From contig CAZEAP010000021.1 in assembly GCA_964510315.1 (NCBI GenBank), positions 1 to 64,000 of the forward strand: DNA of 64,000 bases, read 5' to 3'. Shown piece after piece: positions 8,086 to 15,896 of the stretch. The number at the start of each line of letters is the position of its first letter. The first letter of the stretch is position 1. Made by a program: the position numbers and the translations under genes. Below the pieces are notes generated by a model. It searched no databases and was not told where the DNA came from. It was given only the letters and a program-made list of their open reading frames with translations. This stretch comes from CAZEAP01 sp964510315 (GTDB lineage: Bacteria > Planctomycetota > Brocadiia > SM23-32).

Positions 8086-9303
8086 TCAGTCCAGAACCGT
8101 CGCCCCGTCCGCGGGCCGGCAAAAGTAGATCTTCGCTTTCCCCTTCATGTCGGGGTGTCGCTCCAGGTATCGCTCCAGGGCGTCATCGACGACCGGGCCC
8201 TCCAGCGCGTCCCGCGTCAGCCCGATGCAGCAGCCCCGGAATCCGGCGCCGCTGAAGCGAGCCCCGCACACGCCGGGACAATCCCTGAGCACTTCCCACG
8301 CGCTCCGGAGATACTCGTTGCCGCACTCGTAGTTCCGCACCGAACTCCTGCCCGACTGGTTCATCAGTTCCCCGAACTGTTCAAGATTCCCCTCCGCCCA
8401 AAGCCGCAGCCCGTCGTGCACCCTCTGCTGTTCCCCGAAGAAATGGGCGGCCCGCCGTCGGAGCGGCTCCGGCAGGCGCGCTCCGTACTGCCGGAAAACC
8501 TCCGGGGGCACCTCCCGGAGCACCGGTGGGTCGGGGACGGGGCGGTCCGCCTCCTCCAACAGGCGCCGTGCCGCCTGCCGGCACTCCGCCACCCTCCGAT
8601 TGTAGTCGCTCTCGGCAAGGGGCATGCGAAGTCCGCTGAACAGAACGACGATGCAGATGTCCCCGCCCCCGCCGAACTCGACCAGGCGGGCCTCGCCGCT
8701 CCGGCAGTCCAGGTGCATCAGGGAGCCCCTCCGGCCCCGCAGAATGCTCGACTGATCAAGTATGCCGTTGTTGAGCCCGATGAAATCGTTCTCGATCATC
8801 CGATCCAGCTCTATGTTCTCCTCCACGGAGAGTTCCAGGCCGTTGGCCGCCTCGAGGCCCAGCAGGTAGGCCACGCCGACCGCGGCGGAGGAACTCAGCC
8901 CGCCCACGTCGTCGTGACCGTCGACGACGGCGCTGATGCCCCGGCGCAGTTGGTGGCGTTCCAGGAGCGCACGCACGGCGCCCCGGAGATAGTCGGCCCA
9001 GTCGCCGGCGGGCTCTTCGGGCACCCTTCGGAGGTCAAGGCGGACTTCCGGTTTGAACTGGCGGCTGCGCACCACAACCCGACGGTCCTCCCGAGGAGCA
9101 AACGCCAGCAGCAGAGCGCGGTCCAGCGCCATGCCGGTCACCTCACCCAACTGGTGGTCCACGTGGGCGCCCAGGGGACAAACCCGGTAGGGGCTACGCA
9201 CGACGCGGACACGTTCCGGAGGGACCTCAGCCCACCGGAGAAGTTCGTTTTTCAGTGCCGCCGCGCGCTCCGGTTCCGGTCGGTCATCGGGGCTGTCCTG
9301 CAT
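8086..9303 (-). CDS. GHMP sugar kinase, galactokinase/galacturonokinase-like
   Basis: A 405-residue GHMP-fold kinase that probably phosphorylates C1 of a hexose or hexuronate with ATP. The sugar-binding N-terminal motif reads SPYRVCPLGAHVDHQ, the ATP loop GGLSSSAAVGVAYLL, and the C-terminal motif GARFSGAGFRGCC. Ordinary galactokinase has PGRVNLIGEHTDYN at the first position. From memory, the CPLGAH(I/V)DHQ form is that of plant galacturonic-acid kinase, so galacturonokinase is a fair alternative. No Leloir genes are adjacent. It heads a minus-strand run with rodA and the E2 gene, so a cell-envelope sugar role is possible. Confidence 0.75.
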   Translation of the reverse strand: MQDSPDDRPEPERAAALKNELLRWAEVPPERVRVVRSPYRVCPLGAHVDHQLGEVTGMALDRALLLAFAPREDRRVVVRSRQFKPEVRLDLRRVPEEPAGDWADYLRGAVRALLERHQLRRGISAVVDGHDDVGGLSSSAAVGVAYLLGLEAANGLELSVEENIELDRMIENDFIGLNNGILDQSSILRGRRGSLMHLDCRSGEARLVEFGGGGDICIVVLFSGLRMPLAESDYNRRVAECRQAARRLLEEADRPVPDPPVLREVPPEVFRQYGARLPEPLRRRAAHFFGEQQRVHDGLRLWAEGNLEQFGELMNQSGRSSVRNYECGNEYLRSAWEVLRDCPGVCGARFSGAGFRGCCIGLTRDALEGPVVDDALERYLERHPDMKGKAKIYFCRPADGATVLD

Positions 9304-9375
9304 GAAGGCTCCTTCTGTTGAAAGGCGAAGTCCGGAAGCCGGAGGCGCCGCTCCGGGGGGCCAGCATCGCAGTTC

Positions 9376-9405
9376 AGCTTAGCGGATGGCCGGGCGCCGC
9401 GGCAA
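9376..9405 (-). promoter_or_regulatory. Possible promoter for the GHMP kinase-rodA run
   Basis: On the minus strand TTGCCG (9400-9405) and TAAGCT (9376-9381) are 18 bases apart, about 75 bases upstream of the kinase ATG. Both boxes deviate from consensus, so this is tentative. Confidence 0.4.
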
Positions 9406-9536
9406 GCCGCCGGGTTACCCCCGGTTTGGGGGTCTCCCACACACGCAAAGAGCCCTGGGCGCCGTGGCCGGGCCGGGCTTGAGCCTGCGGGCGGTTCATC
9501 TGTCAAAAACTCGGCATTTCCCAAAGGGGGCCGTCC

Positions 9537-9566
9537 TTGTCGAGGTCGGGGGGTTCTGTGTAGAAT
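9537..9566 (+). promoter_or_regulatory. Promoter of the zinc-ribbon/thioredoxin pair
   Basis: TTGTCG (9537-9542) and TAGAAT (9561-9566), 18 bases apart, lie 37 bases before the ATG of the zinc-ribbon gene. The rest of the 9304-9602 gap shows no gene. Confidence 0.55.
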
Positions 9567-9602
9567 AACGGTAGATTGGACTATGGCTCAGGAAGGATTG
9601 CC

Positions 9603-10157
9603 ATGCAGCAGCCAGAGTTGAGGTGCCCGAGCTGCGGTCATGTGGTGGAGAGGGGCGACGTCGAGTGCGCGCACTGCGGGGTGAACCTGAAGAGCGGCGA
9701 AACCTACAACACCCGCGTTAAGAGGGCTAAAGGCAAAGAGAAGCATCCGGAGGGGCTGGGCGGACGCCTCTACATGGGGCTGGCCATCGCGTTCGGGCTC
9801 TGCGTGCTGAGCGGCTACATCTATCAGAAGCGGATGGAGCAAGTCATTCAACAGAAGCCCGAGCTGTTTGTGGAACACATCAGAACGTTCCAGGAGATAG
9901 AGGACCTGATGGCGTCCGGCCAGTTCGAGCAGGCCCGCACAACCGGGGAGCAGTTGCTGGATTCCCTTGACCAGGAGATCAAGAAGATCAACCCGCCCCT
10001 GCCGTATACGCCCGAGGAGAAGACATATCCCTGGGCGAAAACCGATCCGTCAAAGAAATACGACAAGCGCGGAGCGAAGCGCCTGCTGAACAACCTGCGG
10101 GAGAAAACTCATCACGTTCTGGAAAGACTAAACGAGACGGAGGTCGCCGGTGAGTGA
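9603..10157 (+). CDS. Zinc-ribbon single-pass membrane protein
   Basis: A 184-residue protein of unknown role. It opens with a zinc ribbon of two Cys pairs (Cys8/Cys11 and Cys22/Cys25), then a basic stretch, one hydrophobic segment at about 56-74 and a mainly helical, charged C-terminal region. The ribbon would lie in the cytoplasm with the helical part outside if the positive-inside rule holds. ATG 9603 follows an AGGAAGGA. Its end overlaps the thioredoxin start by 8 bases, so the two are probably translationally coupled. I do not recognise a named family beyond the ribbon. Confidence 0.8.
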   Translation: MQQPELRCPSCGHVVERGDVECAHCGVNLKSGETYNTRVKRAKGKEKHPEGLGGRLYMGLAIAFGLCVLSGYIYQKRMEQVIQQKPELFVEHIRTFQEIEDLMASGQFEQARTTGEQLLDSLDQEIKKINPPLPYTPEEKTYPWAKTDPSKKYDKRGAKRLLNNLREKTHHVLERLNETEVAGE

Positions 10158-10482
10158 GAAAGTAATCGAGGTGACGGACCGAAACTGGGACGCCGAAGTC
10201 GTACAGTCCGACGTGCCGGTCCTCGTGGATCTCTGGGCGCCCTGGTGCGCCCCCTGCAAGATGGTGACTCCCATAATGGAGTCCCTGGCCGAGGAGAACG
10301 AGGGTCGGCTGAAGGTCTGCAAGCTGAACGTCGACGAGAATCCTTCGGTCGCCTCGAAGTTCGGGATAAACGCCATCCCCACCGTTTTGGTAATAGAGAA
10401 CGGCGAGGAGGTGGACCGCCACATCGGCGTGCAGCCGAAGGCGACCTACAGGAGTGCGGTCGAGAAGGTAGCGGGAAGCTGA
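10150..10482 (+). CDS. Thioredoxin with CAPC active site
   Basis: A 110-residue single-domain thioredoxin, the cytoplasmic protein-disulfide reductant. The active site is WAPWCAPCK with Cys33 and Cys36; the usual CGPC has become CAPC, which may shift the redox potential. The cis-Pro loop (AIPTVLV) and the second-half fold are intact. An extra Cys lies in LKVCKLNVD. There is no signal peptide. GTG 10150 overlaps the preceding zinc-ribbon gene by 8 bases. It may serve that partner specifically or be a general thioredoxin. Confidence 0.9.
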   Translation: MSEKVIEVTDRNWDAEVVQSDVPVLVDLWAPWCAPCKMVTPIMESLAEENEGRLKVCKLNVDENPSVASKFGINAIPTVLVIENGEEVDRHIGVQPKATYRSAVEKVAGS

Positions 10483-10487
10483 GACGC

Positions 10488-10509
10488 GACCGCGGCCCGG
10501 CAGCCGGTC
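10488..10509. terminator. Weak GC hairpin between convergent trxA-like gene and rplQ
   Basis: GACC...GGTC with an inner GGC/GCC pair forms a bulged hairpin in the 27-base gap between the two convergent stops. No T-run follows on either strand, so terminator function is uncertain. Confidence 0.3.
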
Positions 10510-11124
10510 TTACTCCTCGTCCTCCTGGTCCTCGGAGGATTCTCCTTCCTCGCCCCCGATAGTGACGGCGGGAGCTTCTTCCTCGGCAGCTTCACCCGGC
10601 ATCCGGCTCTCTACCAGCTCGAAGAGCACCCTCGGCGCGTTGTCGCCCAGGCGGTTGCCGGTCATCTTCAGCCTGCGCTCCTCGCCGTCGATCTCGTAGA
10701 TGAACTCCTGGGGCTCGCCGACGGCGGCGCCCATCGGCACGCCGAGGCGGCTGCCGCCAAGCCGGACGATGCGGGTGTATCCGCCGGGTCGCTCGGCGTA
10801 GCGTTCGGCGAGGGACTGCCCTTCTTCACGCCAGTCCCCCTCACCGAAGAGCTTCTGCACCATTTCCTTGTCCTGCAACCGGCCCAGAGCCTGACGGTAG
10901 TAATGCAGATAGCGGCCCCGGTCCTGTTCATCGCCGTCCTTGTGGGGAAGGGCGCGACGGGCCAGGGTGATGAGCCTTTCGACAAAGGGCCGGACGGCCT
11001 TCGCTTTGGCTGGCGTAGTGATGATCCGTTCGCGGCGCAGCAGGGCACTGGCCATGTTGCGGCGGAGCGCCGTGCGATGCGATGCGGACCTGTTGAGCTT
11101 TCTTCCTTTTTTCCTATGTTTCAT
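10510..11124 (-). CDS. rplQ: 50S ribosomal protein L17
   Basis: L17 lies at the base of the 50S subunit near the exit tunnel. The N-terminal RTALRRNMASALLRRERIIT stretch and the PHKDGDEQDR region match the family. At 204 residues it is much longer than the usual 115-130; the surplus is a C-terminal region ending in a strongly acidic Glu/Asp/Ser tail. It is the last gene of the minus-strand ribosomal array, 51 bases after rpoA. Confidence 0.95.
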   Translation of the reverse strand: MKHRKKGRKLNRSASHRTALRRNMASALLRRERIITTPAKAKAVRPFVERLITLARRALPHKDGDEQDRGRYLHYYRQALGRLQDKEMVQKLFGEGDWREEGQSLAERYAERPGGYTRIVRLGGSRLGVPMGAAVGEPQEFIYEIDGEERRLKMTGNRLGDNAPRVLFELVESRMPGEAAEEEAPAVTIGGEEGESSEDQEDEE

Positions 11125-11175
11125 CCGGCATCACCCTGGTTGTCGGTTTATGTACGGGCGGGTCCAGGCTGTTGG

Positions 11176-12213
11176 CTATTCTTCCTGCTCAATTTCAGCG
11201 GCCTCGGCCACTGCTTCGCCAAAGGCCAGTTGACCGATCTCGAGCCCGTGCTCCGCGAGCTTCTCGGCGATCTCCTGGAGGGTGACGTCGCCCAGGTTCC
11301 GCACCTCCAGCAGTTCATCTTCAGACTTCTGAAGCAGTTCTCTGACGGCCTCGATGCCCTCCCCCACCAGGCAATGATGCGCCCGGGTGCTCAGCTCGAG
11401 GGCGGAGATGGGCATGGAGAGCTTGGACTCGGGGACTTCCGGCTCTTCCAGGTGCTTCACTTCCGGTATGGGTTCGGGAGCTTCCCGGGGGAGCCGCCGG
11501 GAGAGTTCGAAGTATTCCACGAACGGATTCAGGTGCTTCCGGAGTATCTTGGCCGCCTCCACGAGGGCCATCTCCGGGGAGACGGCGCCGTTGGTCCCGA
11601 TCCGCAGCAGCAGCCGGTCGTAGTTGGTGCGGCGGCCCACGCGTGTGTCCTCCACGCGGTAGCTGACCCTGCGGACCGGCGAGAAGAGGCCGTCCACCGG
11701 GAGGAGGCCGATTTGTTTGGGCAGGTTCAGTTCTTCCGCAGGCGCGTAACCGCGGCCTTTCTCCGCCATTATGGTGCAGGCGAAGTCGACCTCGTCGTCG
11801 GTGAGCGTGGCGATGAGGTGATCGGGGTTCACAATCTCGACGTCCGGGTCGGGCTCGATGTCGCCGGCGGTGACCGGACCTTTCTCGTGCTTCTCCACCC
11901 GGAGTTCCTTGCGTTCATCGGGGTGGAGGCGGAGGACGAGTTCTTTCAGGTTCAGCAGGATCTCCGGCACATCCTCCAGCACGCCGTCCAGTGCGGTCAA
12001 CTCCTGCTGGACGCCGTCGATACGTGCCCCGATGACGGCGGCACCTTCGATGGCGGACAGCAGGACACGCCTCAGGCTGTTGCCGATAGTGTGCCCGAAA
12101 CCGCGCTCAAACGGTTCCGCGGCGAACTCGCCGTGGGTCTCGGTGAGCGTCTCCGGATCGTAAGTCACCTGGAAAGGCAGTTCCAGGCCGCGCCATCTGA
12201 CTCTGACAGCCAT
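11176..12213 (-). CDS. rpoA: RNA polymerase alpha subunit
   Basis: Alpha dimerises to start RNA polymerase assembly and contacts UP elements and activators. The 345-residue product has an N-terminal assembly domain (EPFERGFGHTIGNSLRRVLL), a central insertion domain (GYAPAEE and the VDGLFSPVRRVSY stretch) and, after a linker, the C-terminal domain with the NLGDVTLQEIAEKL helix-hairpin-helix. The tail is Glu-rich. It sits between rpsD and rplQ, the standard order of the alpha operon. Confidence 0.97.
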   Translation of the reverse strand: MAVRVRWRGLELPFQVTYDPETLTETHGEFAAEPFERGFGHTIGNSLRRVLLSAIEGAAVIGARIDGVQQELTALDGVLEDVPEILLNLKELVLRLHPDERKELRVEKHEKGPVTAGDIEPDPDVEIVNPDHLIATLTDDEVDFACTIMAEKGRGYAPAEELNLPKQIGLLPVDGLFSPVRRVSYRVEDTRVGRRTNYDRLLLRIGTNGAVSPEMALVEAAKILRKHLNPFVEYFELSRRLPREAPEPIPEVKHLEEPEVPESKLSMPISALELSTRAHHCLVGEGIEAVRELLQKSEDELLEVRNLGDVTLQEIAEKLAEHGLEIGQLAFGEAVAEAAEIEQEE

Positions 12214-12267
12214 GTGTGTTGCCTCCGGTTATTCCTGGCGAAAGAAGCTGTTTGCCCCAACTGCCCC

Positions 12268-12891
12268 TCAGCGCGAGCAGAACTCCACCACTAATCCCTC
12301 CTGGACGTCCGCCGTCACATCGTCCCGCACCGGCTCCCGAATCATCCGGATGGTAAGGTCCGCGTCGTTGACCTCCAGCCATCCGACATCCGGATGGTCC
12401 ATTGCCTCACGGTTGGCGCGCACCATGTCCAGTATGGCGTCTTTGGGCTGGGGGCGCACCACGTCGCCTTCCTCCAGCAGGTAGTTCGGTGCCCTGACGG
12501 TTCGGCCGTTGACCTGGACGTGTCCGTGAGTGGTCAACTGCCGGCCCTGCGCTCTGGAGACGGAGAACCCGCAGACGGTCAGCACATTGTCGAGACGCCG
12601 CTCCAGTGTGGAGAGCAGGTTATCGCCGGTGTTGCCCCTGGTCTTTTTGGCATCCTGGAAGTAGCGGCGGAACTGCTTCTCCAGGACACCGTAATAGCGC
12701 TTGCACTTCTGCTTCTCCCGCAGCCGGATGGCGTAAGGGCTGGGCCGCCCGCGCCGCCAACCGTGCATTCCGGGAGGTTTGCTCCGGCCCTCTATGGGGC
12801 ACTTGGCCGTGTGGCATCGCTGCCCCTTCAAGAAGAGCTTGACGCCCTCCCTTCGGCAGAGCTTACACTTGGGTCCGGTGTATCTGGCCAT
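12268..12891 (-). CDS. rpsD: 30S ribosomal protein S4
   Basis: S4 is a primary 16S rRNA-binding protein and in many bacteria represses its own operon. The 207-residue protein has the zinc-binding N-terminus (C-X2-C in CKLCRREG, then Cys in KGQRCHTAKC), the four-helix body with KQKCKRYYGVLEKQFRRYF, and an S4 RNA-binding domain at LDNVLTVCGFSVSRAQGRQL. It lies 53 bases after rpsK. Confidence 0.96.
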   Translation of the reverse strand: MARYTGPKCKLCRREGVKLFLKGQRCHTAKCPIEGRSKPPGMHGWRRGRPSPYAIRLREKQKCKRYYGVLEKQFRRYFQDAKKTRGNTGDNLLSTLERRLDNVLTVCGFSVSRAQGRQLTTHGHVQVNGRTVRAPNYLLEEGDVVRPQPKDAILDMVRANREAMDHPDVGWLEVNDADLTIRMIREPVRDDVTADVQEGLVVEFCSR

Positions 12892-12944
12892 GCTAATGTT
12901 ACCTTCTCAGTGATATCTGCAGGCCCGCGGCCGGGCCGTAGCCT

Positions 12945-13322
12945 TCAGACGCGCCGACGCTTCGCCGCCCGGCACCCGTCGTGGGGCAGGGGCGTGACGT
13001 CCTCGATGGACTTCACCGCGAGCCCGGCCCCTTCCATGCCGGAGATGGCGGCTTCCCGACCGCTCCCCGGGCCCTTTACTTTGACCTCGACTTCTTCAAC
13101 GCCGAGGCGCCGGGCCTCTTCCGCCACCCGCTCGGCGGTGCGCTGGGCCGCGAAGGGCGTCCCCTTACGGGTGTTTTTGAACCCGCAGGAGCCGGCCGTC
13201 TCAAAGCACAGAACATCGCCCTTCATGTCGGTAAGGGTGATGCGCGTATTGTTGAACGTGGCCTGCACGTGCGCGATCGCCCTGGTGCCGACGCGCCGGG
13301 AAATGCCTTTTCCTTTAGCCAT
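12945..13322 (-). CDS. rpsK: 30S ribosomal protein S11
   Basis: S11 forms the platform of the 30S subunit near the mRNA exit. The 125-residue sequence shows AHVQATFNNTRITLTD, the KNTRKGTPFAAQ loop, VKGPGSGREAA and the C-terminal HDGCRAAKRRRV, where Ala-Ala stands in place of the usual Pro-Pro. Its start overlaps the end of the inserted methyltransferase gene by 8 bases, which implies translational coupling. Confidence 0.97.
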   Translation of the reverse strand: MAKGKGISRRVGTRAIAHVQATFNNTRITLTDMKGDVLCFETAGSCGFKNTRKGTPFAAQRTAERVAEEARRLGVEEVEVKVKGPGSGREAAISGMEGAGLAVKSIEDVTPLPHDGCRAAKRRRV

Positions 13323-14175
13323 CCTCTCTACCTCTCTGCTCCTGTGTCTGGACCGTCTCCGGGGCTTTCTCGCCTATGGCGTCCGGGCAGTAACTCTCCA
13401 GTTTCGGCTGCACTCCGAAGAAAGACTTCAGAGTTCGGTAGCCCCGGTCGCAACCGGGGAACCTGCCCCGCCGGGTCTTGCGCGCGCACAGACAGAGGTT
13501 CTTCGGCGTAAGACGCGGCGAGGCGATCTCCACCATCTCCACGAAGTAGCCGGCGCCGCGCAAAAACCGCGCACGGAGCGTGTCGGTCAGCAAGTTCGCC
13601 AGCCGGTACCGGGCCACTCCGTACTCTGTCATCGCTGCCAGCGGATGCCCGTTTTTTATCTGACCGCGTATCTGGTTCTGGCAGCACGGCACGACCAATA
13701 TGAGCCGTGCGTCCAACTGAATGCCCTTCGCTATGGCCTCGTCGGTGGCCGTGTCGCAGGCGTGCAATGCAACGACGAGGTCAAACTCCTGTTCGCTCTC
13801 AAACTCCAGCGTCCGGCCGGCCACGAACTCAGCCCTGTCCAGACCGACCTGCCGGGCCAATCGGGCGCACTTTTGAATGAGCCGTTCGTTGAGGTCGACA
13901 CCGACCAGGTCGACCTCTTTGCCCTCCTCCTCCAGCAAGACGCTGAGCACTATGCCCAGATAGCTCTTACCGCAGGAGAACTCGGCAATCTGCAGCCGGT
14001 CCTTCTCGGCCAGCCAGTCCCGCACGTAGCGCAGGATGACTTCGCAGAAGCCGGCCACCTCGCGCAGTTTCTTGTCCTTCCTGGCGTCCACCTGGCCGTG
14101 CGGCCCGAGCAACTCAACGGCCTTCAGCAGCTCTTCGTCGCCCAGAAGGCGCTCCAGTGTTTCGGCCCTGGCCAC
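13315..14175 (-). CDS. SAM-dependent methyltransferase inserted between rpsM and rpsK
   Basis: A 286-residue class I methyltransferase that most resembles the Methyltransf_32 family. The SAM loop reads FSCGKSYLG (about 66-74), the acidic ribose-binding strand GVDL (92-95), and the family's LHACDTATD (about 138-146) and VPCCQNQ (about 162-168) are clear. The C-terminal quarter is basic and Cys-containing, which would suit RNA binding. GTG 14175 lies 44 bases after rpsM and the gene overlaps rpsK by 8 bases, so it is made together with S13 and S11. Its position suggests an rRNA or ribosomal-protein substrate; that is inference. rpsM-rpsK are normally adjacent. Confidence 0.8.
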   Translation of the reverse strand: MARAETLERLLGDEELLKAVELLGPHGQVDARKDKKLREVAGFCEVILRYVRDWLAEKDRLQIAEFSCGKSYLGIVLSVLLEEEGKEVDLVGVDLNERLIQKCARLARQVGLDRAEFVAGRTLEFESEQEFDLVVALHACDTATDEAIAKGIQLDARLILVVPCCQNQIRGQIKNGHPLAAMTEYGVARYRLANLLTDTLRARFLRGAGYFVEMVEIASPRLTPKNLCLCARKTRRGRFPGCDRGYRTLKSFFGVQPKLESYCPDAIGEKAPETVQTQEQRGREDG

Positions 14176-14219
14176 GGCGTAAGCACACCCCTCAACCTGG
14201 CAGGGGAATTGAGCGCGGA

Positions 14220-14606
14220 TCAGTGGCCGAGTTCCTTGACGCCCTTCTTGCCGGCCACTGTGCGGCGCTTACCTTTGCGGGTGCGCGCATTGGTGCGCGT
14301 CCGCTGACCTCGCACGGGCAGTCCCTTACGATGGCGCACGCCCCGGTAGCAATTGATCTTGCGAAGCCGGGCGATGTTGGACGCCTCCAGCCGCTTCAGC
14401 TCACCTTCGATGATGAAGTTTTTGTCAACGTAGGCGCCGATGCGGCTCAGTTCGTCCTCGGTCAGATCATAGGCCCGCTTGTCGGGGTCGATGTCGAGGA
14501 CATCGCAGACGGCCTCCGCTGAGGTATCTCCGATGCCATAGATGTAGGTCAGCGCAGTTTCCACCCTTTTGTCAGCCGGTATGTCTACTCCGACAACTCG
14601 CGGCAT
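14220..14606 (-). CDS. rpsM: 30S ribosomal protein S13
   Basis: S13 sits in the 30S head and forms the B1 bridges with the 50S subunit and P-site tRNA. The 128-residue protein begins MPRVVGVDIPADKRVETALT, has the GIGDTSAEAVCDVL helix-hairpin-helix region and the basic C-terminal RGVRHRKGLPVRGQRTRTNA tail. It follows rpmJ in the usual alpha-operon order. Confidence 0.97.
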   Translation of the reverse strand: MPRVVGVDIPADKRVETALTYIYGIGDTSAEAVCDVLDIDPDKRAYDLTEDELSRIGAYVDKNFIIEGELKRLEASNIARLRKINCYRGVRHRKGLPVRGQRTRTNARTRKGKRRTVAGKKGVKELGH

Positions 14607-14645
14607 ACTCTTTGAGCACCTCCCTTCGGGGAACGGTTCCCGCCC

Positions 14646-14759
14646 TCAGCCCTGACGCTGTTTGTGGCGGGGGTTCCGGCAAATAACTCGCACCACGCCT
14701 TTACGGCGCACGATTTTGCAGTTCTCACAAAGCCTTTTCACAGAAGATTTTACCTTCAT
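14646..14759 (-). CDS. rpmJ: 50S ribosomal protein L36 (zinc form)
   Basis: A 37-residue protein beginning MKVKSSVKRLCENCK, the exact pattern of L36. The C-X2-C (11, 14), a later Cys in VICRNPRHKQRQG and the following His complete the zinc site of the C+ form. L36 packs against domain V of 23S rRNA. It lies between infA and rpsM, the standard position; it is easily missed because of its size. Confidence 0.96.
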   Translation of the reverse strand: MKVKSSVKRLCENCKIVRRKGVVRVICRNPRHKQRQG

Positions 14760-14812
14760 TCTCCTCACCTCCAGTCCGACCGAACGCCGTCTCCGGCCAG
14801 CGCGCGCCGACC

Positions 14813-15028
14813 TCAATCCCGCCAGACAATGCGTCCCTTGGTCAGATCGTAGGGGGACATCTCGATCGTGACGGTGTCGCCGGGCATAATGGTGATGAAC
14901 CTCATCCGCATTCTGCCGGCCACGTGGGCCAGCACTTCGTGGCCGTCTTCCAGCTCCACCCTGAACCTGGCGTTGGGCAGAGCCTCTTTGACCTCTGCCT
15001 GCACTCTGATCGGTTCTTCTTTTACCAT
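14813..15028 (-). CDS. infA: Translation initiation factor IF-1
   Basis: IF-1 is a single OB-fold protein that blocks the 30S A site during initiation. The 71-residue sequence shows the family's VKEALPNARFRVELEDGHEV, GRMRMRFITIMPGD and SPYDLTKGRIVWRD. It lies 51 bases downstream of map and 53 bases upstream of rpmJ, as in many bacteria. Confidence 0.97.
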   Translation of the reverse strand: MVKEEPIRVQAEVKEALPNARFRVELEDGHEVLAHVAGRMRMRFITIMPGDTVTIEMSPYDLTKGRIVWRD

Positions 15029-15079
15029 GGCCCGCCCAACAAGTTATTGTATCAGCTTAAGTGCTGTACCGCAAGCCCT

Positions 15080-15841
15080 TTACGGCAAAGTCAGTATGCT
15101 CGGACCGTGTTCTCCCACCGCCACCGTGTGCTCGAAATGGGCCGACAGTTCACCATCCCCGGTGACCACCGTCCAGCCGTTGTCCAGAACCCGGGTGCGA
15201 TAGGTTCCCACATTGACCATCGGCTCGATGGCGATGGTGGCGCCTTCCTCCAGCACGGGGCTGTTGTGCAGGAACCCGCGGGGCGCGAAATTCGGCACCG
15301 TCGGTTCCTCGTGCAGGGCTCGTCCTATGCCGTGGCCGGTGTAATCCCGCACCACGCTGAACCCGTCCTCGCGTGCCGTCTTCTCCACCGCCTTGGAAAC
15401 CTCGCTCACCCGGGCTCCCGGGGCGATGGCCTCGATACCGGCGTTCAGGGCCGCCCGGGTCGTCTGCATGAGTCTCCTCGCGTCGGCGCTGACTTCACCG
15501 ACGGCCACCGTGGTGGCCGCGTCGCCGTAATAGTCTTCCCAGACCACGCCGACGTCAATCTTCAGCAGATCACCTTCCTTCAGTTGCCGGCCGTTCGGTA
15601 TACCGTGAACGATCTCCTCGTTGATGCTGGTGCAGACATTGGCCGGATAGCCGCGATAGCCTTTGAAGGCTGCGCGACAGTCTCTCTTTTCAATGTGCTC
15701 CAGGGCGGCTTTGTCCAACTGCTCGGTGGTGACTCCGGGTTCGGCCATATCCGCCATCAGCCGCAGGACTTCCGCGACAACCCGGCCGGCCTGCCGCATC
15801 CTGGCCAGCTCAGCCGGGCTTTTCAGGTGGATCTGTCCCAT
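15080..15841 (-). CDS. map: Methionine aminopeptidase, type I
   Basis: Map removes the initiator Met from new proteins using two metal ions. With ATG 15841 the protein has 253 residues and begins MGQIHLKSPAELARMRQAG, as the family does. That start follows an AAGGA, and the upstream in-frame extension overlaps secY. Metal ligands lie in KIDVGVVWEDYYGDAA (two Asp), GHGIGRALHEEPTVPNF (His) and two Glu near IAIEPMVN and GELSAHFEHT. Its 5' end overlaps nothing but lies 55 bases from secY. adk, often present between secY and map, is absent. Confidence 0.96.
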   Translation of the reverse strand: MGQIHLKSPAELARMRQAGRVVAEVLRLMADMAEPGVTTEQLDKAALEHIEKRDCRAAFKGYRGYPANVCTSINEEIVHGIPNGRQLKEGDLLKIDVGVVWEDYYGDAATTVAVGEVSADARRLMQTTRAALNAGIEAIAPGARVSEVSKAVEKTAREDGFSVVRDYTGHGIGRALHEEPTVPNFAPRGFLHNSPVLEEGATIAIEPMVNVGTYRTRVLDNGWTVVTGDGELSAHFEHTVAVGEHGPSILTLP

Positions 15842-15896
15842 CGGGTCCTTCTTTCCGCGGTCCGCCGGACCGGGGCCGCACCGTCGGTTCCCGCCC

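Noticed and set aside
12394..14307. 637-codon plus-strand frame opposite rpsD, rpsK and the methyltransferase
   Set aside because: Runs antisense through three recognised genes; no domain and no start signal.
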